A stretch of DNA of 64,000 nt from Anaerolineales bacterium (GTDB lineage: Bacteria; Chloroflexota; Anaerolineae; Anaerolineales; Villigracilaceae). The position numbers and the translations under genes were made by a program. Under the pieces are notes generated by a model that saw only the letters and a list, made by a program, of their open reading frames with translations, was not told the origin of the DNA and did not search any database. Below, one piece after another: positions 58,683 through 64,000 of the stretch; within the stretch, counting starts at the first letter, position 1; each line of letters begins with the position of its first letter. The stretch is taken from contig JACKAW010000003.1 of NCBI GenBank assembly GCA_020634885.1, positions 124,001 through 188,000 of the forward strand, given 5' to 3'.

Positions 58683-59777
58683 TTAATTCCCAACTACCTT
58701 TATAAAACCAACCAAACTTTCCATTCCTTGTTCAATTGGATCGGTATCAATATATTCATTCAATGTATGCGCCCCGTTCCCCGTTGTCACACCCATCACC
58801 ACAGCCGGAATATTTCGACTTAGCGGAATATTTGCGTCCGTTGAGCCAGTAGTCAACATCGCGTCCAAACCCTGCGCATACAAACAAACTGCGGCTAACT
58901 TTACCAAAGGATGATCCGCCAAAATTTCGCCTGCGGGGCGTTCACCAATAATCTCAGCTTGAATCTTCACGCCATCACGACCCCAATGCAAAATAATATC
59001 CTCCACCTGCGAAGCCACCCTGGCAAGCAACGCCGGGTCTTCCGAACGAAGATCCAACTCACACTTCGCCTCAGCCGCTAACACGTTCACACCCGTACCA
59101 CCATGAATCACCCCCACGTTCATCGTCGTACGCGGCTCACGCGGCAAACGGATACGCGTTAGCTGCGTAATCATTTCAGCCAGCTCATGTACCGCCGAAG
59201 GCTGTCCGTAGTCTGACCAGGAATGCCCGCCACGCGTTTTTGCAGTAATTCGATAACGCTTCACCCCAATGGCACGATGATACACATGCCCAAGCGCCAG
59301 CCCTTCCAAAACAAGGTATCCGATCACATCATCACCAAAACGATCCACCACACCGCGCATCCCCCTCAGATCGCCCAACCCTTCTTCTCCAACATTTGCC
59401 ACAAACCACACATCATGATTCAATGTCAACTTCTGTTCACGGATAGCCCAAAGGATGCCGAACAGCGCCGCAACCCCAATTGAATTATCACCGATACCCG
59501 GGGCAAACACCCGCCCCGCCTCTTCCCTGATTTGAAGCTTGGTTCCCGTCGGAAACACAGTATCCAAGTGAGCCGATACGATCAAAGCCTTTGCCTTCTT
59601 CTGTTTCCCTGGCAGCCGCCCATAGACGTTTCCCAACGAATCCATGGAAACATCTTCCAATTTTTCTTGAATAAAAAGCTCGCGTACAAACTTGCCCCGC
59701 ACTCCTTCAGAAAAGGTCGGGGCGGGTATTTGTTGAATCTGTATAGCAAGGTCAAGTACACGCTTGGCAAGGTTCAT
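58683..59777 (-). CDS. M20 family metallopeptidase
   Basis: 364 aa. Dinuclear zinc ligands and neighbours: SAHLDTVFP (His), GIGDNSIGVAAL (bridging Asp), GEEGLGDLRG (catalytic and ligand Glu), and late HTLNEYID (His). A dimerisation lid domain sits between ~175 and 285 (RGGHSWSDYG). This is the PepT/carboxypeptidase G2-like branch, active on di- or tripeptides or acyl-amino acids. The closest same-strand gene, the PfkB-type kinase, starts 37 nt further upstream. Start ATG at 59777 has no strong ribosome site. Confidence 0.92.
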   Translation of the reverse strand: MNLAKRVLDLAIQIQQIPAPTFSEGVRGKFVRELFIQEKLEDVSMDSLGNVYGRLPGKQKKAKALIVSAHLDTVFPTGTKLQIREEAGRVFAPGIGDNSIGVAALFGILWAIREQKLTLNHDVWFVANVGEEGLGDLRGMRGVVDRFGDDVIGYLVLEGLALGHVYHRAIGVKRYRITAKTRGGHSWSDYGQPSAVHELAEMITQLTRIRLPREPRTTMNVGVIHGGTGVNVLAAEAKCELDLRSEDPALLARVASQVEDIILHWGRDGVKIQAEIIGERPAGEILADHPLVKLAAVCLYAQGLDAMLTTGSTDANIPLSRNIPAVVMGVTTGNGAHTLNEYIDTDPIEQGMESLVGFIKVVGN

Positions 59778-59813
59778 AGTGTCGATTCCATTCTATAATT
59801 TACTTCAAGATCA

Positions 59814-60827
59814 TCAAACAGTTCTAGCCATCTCTTGCAAGGCATGTAACCGGGCGTCAGCCAATCCTGGCATCACATCCAATGGCGCAAATGGACCGAC
59901 CCCTTCAATCTTTAACGAAGCTGATATATTACCGTGTAAGACAGCCATTAAAGGGTCGTTGGTGCGTTGGTAACCAGCGAGGAAACCACCGCTGAAAGCA
60001 TCCCCAGCTCCAGTCGGGTCCATGAGGCGGACGGGGTAAGCGGGCACTTCGTATTTTTTATTCCCAACCGCATCGTACAGACACTGTCCCAATGCCCCAC
60101 GTTTGATCACAACAATCCTCGGTCCAAACTCGCTGATTTGTTGAGCCATATCCCACAAGTCGTGGCTTTCGCCCCAGAACAAGGCGCGCATTTCATCTTC
60201 AGAAGGCAGAAAGGCGGTGATGCCCTGAAGCACAAGACGAAGTTCATTAGAAAAATTTGATTTCATATATAAAGGATCAGGGTCTAATGTAATACATTGA
60301 TTGGAACTATCACCTCTGAAGATATTAACCAACTGACTCTGGCTGACATAATTAAACGGACAAATATGAACAAATCGAATATCGCGATAAGGTTTTGGGG
60401 TATTTAGAGCGCTGGGTGCAAGTGGGTCTAATGTCCGAATCTCTTTTGCGGCAGTCTCTGGCGGCTGGTATCCTAACAGAGACTTTGGGAAAGTCATTTC
60501 ACGCCTTGCAAAATGAGAAACGGCATTGGCATTACTACGCTCGTTCTTTTCGCCATAAGCAATAAAGCTGCGAACGTCTGCTTTGTTCTTTTCGAGATCA
60601 ATGTGGATTCCACCTGTATCAAAACCACGTTCTCGAAAATCATTTATCCATTCAATTGGATACCCCTGATTCACCTGCGAGATCATCGCAATGGATTTAT
60701 CCCAGACGGATAACCCGCCTACAGCATATAACAGATTACCGCCCGGTGCATCCAAACGTGGGTTGCCTACAGGCGGCAATAAATATTCTCGGGTGAGTTT
60801 TCCGGCTACAGCGAAAGTTGATGACAT
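59814..60827 (-). CDS. PfkB family carbohydrate kinase
   Basis: 337 aa. The PfkB C-terminal signature DPTGAGDAFSGGFLAGY (~268-284) contains the catalytic Asp and anion hole. The N-terminal half (RLDAPGGNLLYAVGGLSVWD) differs from ribokinases, where two glycines usually lie in the sugar site, so the acceptor is uncertain; nucleosides or sugars are both possible. A TATACT box 7 nt before the ATG and no ribosome site suggest leaderless transcription next to the tag terminator. Downstream neighbour: M20 peptidase, 37 nt away. Confidence 0.88.
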   Translation of the reverse strand: MSSTFAVAGKLTREYLLPPVGNPRLDAPGGNLLYAVGGLSVWDKSIAMISQVNQGYPIEWINDFRERGFDTGGIHIDLEKNKADVRSFIAYGEKNERSNANAVSHFARREMTFPKSLLGYQPPETAAKEIRTLDPLAPSALNTPKPYRDIRFVHICPFNYVSQSQLVNIFRGDSSNQCITLDPDPLYMKSNFSNELRLVLQGITAFLPSEDEMRALFWGESHDLWDMAQQISEFGPRIVVIKRGALGQCLYDAVGNKKYEVPAYPVRLMDPTGAGDAFSGGFLAGYQRTNDPLMAVLHGNISASLKIEGVGPFAPLDVMPGLADARLHALQEMARTV

Positions 60828-60834
60828 GCTCTTA

Positions 60835-60840
60835 AGTATA
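60835..60840 (-). promoter_or_regulatory. -10 box 7 nt from the PfkB-type start
   Basis: TATACT on the minus strand is followed by TAAGAGC and the ATG. No Shine-Dalgarno at normal distance. It abuts the terminator stem of the upstream tag gene. Confidence 0.4.
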
Positions 60841-60879
60841 AAAGCGGAAAGCCCCTTTTGAAAGAGGCTTTCCGCTTTT
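60840..60879. terminator. Intrinsic terminator of the GNAT-tag pair
   Basis: AAAGCGGAAAGCC pairs with GGCTTTCCGCTTT, loop of about 11 nt, ending 9 nt after the tag stop on the minus strand, with T-tracts at both ends. Confidence 0.9.
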
Positions 60880-60887
60880 GTAAAATT

Positions 60888-61433
60888 CTATTTTTTCATC
60901 CAGGCAGGTTTCTTTGCCGCCACCTTTTTGAAGATTGGGCAATCTTTTTGATGCGCCCCCAGCAAATACCCGGTGGACATGAGAAATTCGTTTACGATTT
61001 CTCCCCCCGTAAAAACAAACGTGCGCTTAAAGAGTTTTGTCCACTCATCCTTTGTCAGCGGATGGTGAACATCCAACCAGCTTTTGAACGAACCGTGTTC
61101 TTTTTGCAATTCGATTATTTTTTGCGCATTAACAATCGCAGCATTAACCTTGAGCCTGTTACGGATGATACCCGCATCTGCGAGCAGACGTTCGCGGTCT
61201 GCTTCTGTGTACTTTGCTACTTTTGCGATCTTGAATCCATGATACGCTTTACGGAAATTATCCGCCTTTTTCAAGATCGTGATCCAGGAAAGCCCAGCTT
61301 GATTGATCTCAAGAACAAGACGTTCAAAAAGCTCATTATCATCATCAATAGGAAAACCGTACTGAGTATCATGATAATTTTTATTGTAAGAATCTTCAGG
61401 GTGTGTATTGCAATATTCACAATAAGTTGTCAT
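60888..61433 (-). CDS. tag: DNA-3-methyladenine glycosylase I
   Basis: 181 aa. YCEYCNTHPEDSYNKNYHDT and YGFPIDDDNELFERLVLEIN with AGLSWITILKK carry the Tag fold: zinc ligands Cys and His at the N-terminus (C5 or C8 with H21) and HQKDC near the C-terminus, catalytic Glu in LVLEINQAGLSW. Tag removes 3-methyladenine from alkylated DNA. The start overlaps the end of the GNAT gene by 4 nt, so the two are coupled; the neighbour may acetylate or detoxify a related compound, but nothing shows this. Confidence 0.96.
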   Translation of the reverse strand: MTTYCEYCNTHPEDSYNKNYHDTQYGFPIDDDNELFERLVLEINQAGLSWITILKKADNFRKAYHGFKIAKVAKYTEADRERLLADAGIIRNRLKVNAAIVNAQKIIELQKEHGSFKSWLDVHHPLTKDEWTKLFKRTFVFTGGEIVNEFLMSTGYLLGAHQKDCPIFKKVAAKKPAWMKK

Positions 61434-61891
61434 ATCTTGATCTCCATAATGGGTAGAATGCGTGAATGCCCATCCGCTTCGCTGTGATGTTCGCCAACTC
61501 TCTGTGCACCCATTTTCTCATAAAAGGGTTCGGCATTGGGGTCTGCTTCAATTTTCAATATAGTTCCATCGCACTGGCGGCTTCTTTCGACAGCATGGAG
61601 GAATAATTCTTTGCCAATGCCCCTGCCTATAAATTCGGGCAAAATCCAGAGATTATCCAACCAGAGTTCACTGCCCGCTTGTTGTAACGAGTAATAAGCT
61701 ACAGGTTTATCTCCAAATATCTTTACCCATACTTCATTTTCAGAAATATATGCTGGCGACATCGTCAATAACGGAAGCCATATCTGCATCCATCGCTCTG
61801 GATAATTCCAATAGCGTTTAGAGGCAATGGTGATATGGGTGAGTATATCTGCCTGTTCTGGTAAGGCACGGATGATTGATGAATTTATCAT
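61430..61891 (-). CDS. GNAT family N-acetyltransferase
   Basis: 153 aa. LWLDNLWILPEFIGRGIGKE holds the acetyl-CoA loop (Q/R-x-x-G-x-G/A: GRGIGKEL), followed by LFLHAVERSRQCDGTIL and PFYEKMGAQRVGE, standard GNAT core elements. Acceptor unknown. A weak TATAAA-like box lies 11 nt before the ATG and no clear ribosome site exists. Cotranscribed with tag. Confidence 0.88.
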   Translation of the reverse strand: MINSSIIRALPEQADILTHITIASKRYWNYPERWMQIWLPLLTMSPAYISENEVWVKIFGDKPVAYYSLQQAGSELWLDNLWILPEFIGRGIGKELFLHAVERSRQCDGTILKIEADPNAEPFYEKMGAQRVGEHHSEADGHSRILPIMEIKI

Positions 61892-61928
61892 TGGTCTTAT
61901 TTTTTATATTTTCTCATAAAAGCTGGAT

Positions 61929-61969
61929 AATAAGGCATCCGAAACCTTGATGATTTCGGATGCCTTATT
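61929..61969. terminator. Intrinsic terminator of the M24-SDR unit
   Basis: AATAAGGCATCCGAAA and its complement form a 16-bp stem with a 9-nt loop, with A and T tracts. On the minus strand it lies 38 nt after the M24 stop. Confidence 0.88.
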
Positions 61970-62007
61970 TGCTTCATAAAACTATCGATACAACCCGCTG
62001 AATATCT

Positions 62008-63114
62008 CTACCCTACCACCCGCATCTCACGCGGCATATCAGAGAGACACTCAACGCCATTTTCAGTAATCACTAAATTATCTTCGATCCTGACGCCATT
62101 GCGATTAGAGAGATAAATACCTGGCTCCACCGTGAACGCCATACCCGTTTCAAGTAATTGCATATTGTCGCCGCGCATGTAGGGGGCTTCGTGACCTTCC
62201 ATGCCAATGCCATGACCGGTGCGATGGGTAAAGTATTTTCCATAGCCAGATTTTTCAATGACCTCACGCGCCGCCTTATCCACATTTGCACAAGGGACGC
62301 CAGGTTTGGCGGCGGCACACCCAGCCGCATTTGCCTCTTGCACGATCTTATGAATTTTTCGGCATTCTTCATCCACCTCACCCACAGCAAAGGTGCGCGT
62401 GAGGTCAGAGATGTAACCATCATAAGTGGCGCCCCAATCGACCACGAGCAGATCTCCTGCTTGCAACTTTCGGTCGGTGGGAGAAGCGTGCGGGTTGGCA
62501 GAGTTGGGTCCGGCGGAGACAATGGGCGCAAAGGGAATTTCTGACTCAGAGCCGTGCTTCAATAACTGGACGACCAGTTCAGAAGCCAGCTCGCGTTCTG
62601 TCATGCCGATCTTCATCTGCGGAATAACTGCCTCCAGCGAATCCTGGGCAATTTTCACAGCTTTTCGCATGGCATCCACTTCGGCTTTGTCTTTGCGCAG
62701 GCGCAGCCCATCGAACATATCTGTTGCATCGGGATAATCTGACTCGGGTGCGCCAGCTTTAACATGACGGAATTCCATCAGGCGCAGATTTCGCGGCTCA
62801 ACACCAATTCGCTTCCCATCCAGACCGAGAACCTGTGCCGCTTTTCTGAAGGCTTCATCCCACTCAAGCGGATTTTCACCATAAGCGACCCCCTGCACTT
62901 TGTATGGGAACAGATCCAGTTTTGGGAGTTCCAACTCAGGCAGGACAAGCACAGGGTCTTTGCCCTGTGCAACGAATAGAACAACCGGTCGTTCCATCAA
63001 ATGGAAATTGATGCCGGTAAGATATTTCAGCGTTGGACCCGGATTCAGAATAACAGCATCCAGGTTCGAGGTTCGAAGTGAGGCGGTAAGTTTGTCGAGA
63101 CGGGTTTGAGTCAC
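62008..63114 (-). CDS. M24 family aminopeptidase / Xaa-Pro peptidase
   Basis: 368 aa from GTG 63114, chosen because AGGAG sits 7 nt upstream; an ATG 28 codons earlier would overlap the SDR gene by 74 nt. The N-terminal creatinase-like domain (~1-125) precedes the pita-bread domain with all five metal ligands: VDWGATYDGYISDLTRTF (two Asp), HRTGHGIGMEGHEAPY (His), FTVEPGIYL (Glu) and RIEDNLVIT (Glu). It cleaves X-Pro dipeptide or tripeptide bonds. It follows the SDR gene by 10 nt. Confidence 0.93.
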   Translation of the reverse strand: MTQTRLDKLTASLRTSNLDAVILNPGPTLKYLTGINFHLMERPVVLFVAQGKDPVLVLPELELPKLDLFPYKVQGVAYGENPLEWDEAFRKAAQVLGLDGKRIGVEPRNLRLMEFRHVKAGAPESDYPDATDMFDGLRLRKDKAEVDAMRKAVKIAQDSLEAVIPQMKIGMTERELASELVVQLLKHGSESEIPFAPIVSAGPNSANPHASPTDRKLQAGDLLVVDWGATYDGYISDLTRTFAVGEVDEECRKIHKIVQEANAAGCAAAKPGVPCANVDKAAREVIEKSGYGKYFTHRTGHGIGMEGHEAPYMRGDNMQLLETGMAFTVEPGIYLSNRNGVRIEDNLVITENGVECLSDMPREMRVVG

Positions 63115-63124
63115 AGAAAATCTC

Positions 63125-63946
63125 CTAATCCTTCTTATGATTGAATTTCGAAAATAGATAAGTCCCCCAATCCGCTGGGATCGAGAGAAATGTATCAAGG
63201 GGGAGCGTGAGATGATACTGCCAGGGAATGATCAAACGCTTGCGTGGACGTTTGGCAATATCAACTACGCGGCGCGCAACATATTCAGATGTGAGCTTCT
63301 TGCCAAATTTTGAACTGATGGAATTTTTTTTCGTATTCCTTTTAGCGCCCTGCCCAAATTCAGTGGAAGCAGGTCCCGGGTAAATACCGCTGACTTTGAT
63401 GCCGAGCGGAAAGAGTTCGCGGCGCAGGGCGTTGGTAAAGGAGCGCAGCCCAAATTTACTGGCAGAATAACTGGTGATGAGCGGCGGCGAGGAAAATGCC
63501 CCCGCCGATACCATATTGATGATGTGTCCTTCTCTTCGTGCGATCATATGCGGCAGCACCATACGGGTGACGCGCATGGGTCCGATGAGGTTGACCTTGA
63601 TGAGCAAATCTATATCACGGTCGGGATCGTGCTCTTCAAACCATCCAGAACGCCCGATGCCTGCGTTATTGAAAAGAATGTCAATGTGCCCGTACAAGTC
63701 AATGGCGGTCTGCACCATGTTGTCAATATCTTTCGAGTTGACAATATCCAATGGCACGGCAATTGCCTCACCGCCAGCATCTTGAATTTTGTCGGCAAGG
63801 GCTTGCAAACGGTCAATGCGCCGGGCGGCGAGGATAACCTTGCAGCCTTCTTGTGCAAATTGTAAGGCGGCATCTTGACCAAAACCTGAGGATGCCCCGG
63901 TGATGAGAACGACTTTGTCTTTGAGAGGTATTGGAAACAGGTTCAT
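63125..63946 (-). CDS. SDR family short-chain dehydrogenase/reductase
   Basis: 273 aa from ATG 63946; a GTG 10 codons earlier is also possible and neither start has a good ribosome site. Classical SDR signatures: cofactor loop TGASSGFGQDAA (~17-28), NNAG near 92, catalytic Ser and SYSASK (Tyr-x-x-x-Lys) near 160, then PGPASTEFG. After residue ~230 the C-terminus is longer and hydrophobic (IPWQYHLTLPLDTFLSIPAD), resembling membrane-associated SDRs acting on lipids. NADP preference is suggested by AARRIDRL after the second strand. Substrate unknown. First gene of the SDR-M24 unit as seen; the promoter lies near or beyond the window end. Confidence 0.9.
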   Translation of the reverse strand: MNLFPIPLKDKVVLITGASSGFGQDAALQFAQEGCKVILAARRIDRLQALADKIQDAGGEAIAVPLDIVNSKDIDNMVQTAIDLYGHIDILFNNAGIGRSGWFEEHDPDRDIDLLIKVNLIGPMRVTRMVLPHMIARREGHIINMVSAGAFSSPPLITSYSASKFGLRSFTNALRRELFPLGIKVSGIYPGPASTEFGQGAKRNTKKNSISSKFGKKLTSEYVARRVVDIAKRPRKRLIIPWQYHLTLPLDTFLSIPADWGTYLFSKFNHKKD

Positions 63947-64000
63947 AATGGAGGCTATTGTAAAACGAAAACGCACGGGGCAAAATTGCCTTTCCGTGCG

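Noticed and set aside
1..64000. tRNA and rRNA genes, insertion sequences, prophage, replication origin
   Set aside because: No cloverleaf with TTC arm and CCA-acceptor pattern, no rRNA core sequence, no transposase or integrase, and no dnaA box cluster was seen by eye; a tRNA scan could still find something missed.

Overview
The window is about 64 kb of compact bacterial chromosome of roughly even base composition. No rRNA, tRNA, phage, insertion sequence or CRISPR array was recognised. The gene set suggests a member of Chloroflexota, most likely class Anaerolineae. Pointers are single-protein pyruvate:ferredoxin oxidoreductase next to a dihydroorotate-dehydrogenase-like protein, pyruvate phosphate dikinase, an ECF sigma factor paired with a DUF5667 membrane protein, DUF4350 and LURP-one proteins, many GT-C-type membrane glycosyltransferases, and lipoproteins rich in Thr-Pro. 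This placement is inference; no marker gene was compared with a database.

Layout. 1-9.2 kb: PhoD-like phosphatase, creatininase-family amidohydrolase, gamma-glutamyltransferase, ECF sigma factor overlapping a DUF5667 protein, ABC1/UbiB kinase with a phasin-like protein, GMC oxidoreductase. 9.3-16.7 kb: TPR protein, DUF72 protein, LURP-one protein, a large membrane protein, a LysM lipoprotein, and a tight Nudix-EamA-DUF4406 operon. 16.9-21.5 kb: nifJ plus its DHOD-like partner. 21.5-22.2 kb: rpsU-infA with a structured leader. 22.3-31.8 kb: RecQ, a PAS-GAF-GGDEF diguanylate cyclase, a large secreted beta-helix protein, PlsC and an MFS transporter. 32-39 kb: a second MFS transporter with HemW, a lipoprotein, pyruvate phosphate dikinase and an orphan response regulator. 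39-44 kb: tdk-hpt-cca-hydrolase and the rplU-rpmA-rpmE ribosomal operon. 44.2-54.2 kb: S49 peptidase with a DUF4350 protein, then a four-gene operon alternating two superfamily-1 helicase-type proteins with two GT-C membrane proteins. 54.3-64 kb: small proteins, a truncated GNAT copy, two CsbD-like paralogues, a GT87-type membrane protein, M20 and M24 peptidases, a PfkB kinase, a Tag glycosylase, two GNAT enzymes and an SDR.

How they fit: nifJ, ppdK and the ferredoxin-linked neighbour point to fermentative or anaerobic pyruvate metabolism. The 39-44 kb block combines nucleotide salvage, tRNA maturation and ribosome components.

Most notable signals: (1) ribosomal protein L31 carries a C-terminal domain resembling the RNA polymerase alpha C-terminal domain; (2) a UvrD-type helicase is coupled with a second SF1-like ATPase whose later motifs are degenerate, interleaved with membrane glycosyltransferases; (3) four or five genes have a -10 box 6-7 nt before ATG, implying leaderless mRNAs; (4) the rpsU leader holds a terminator with a competing upstream copy of its 5' strand; (5) short-period repeats lie in frame inside GMC oxidoreductase, HemW and UvrD; (6) PPDK ends in a histone-H1-like Lys/Ala tail.
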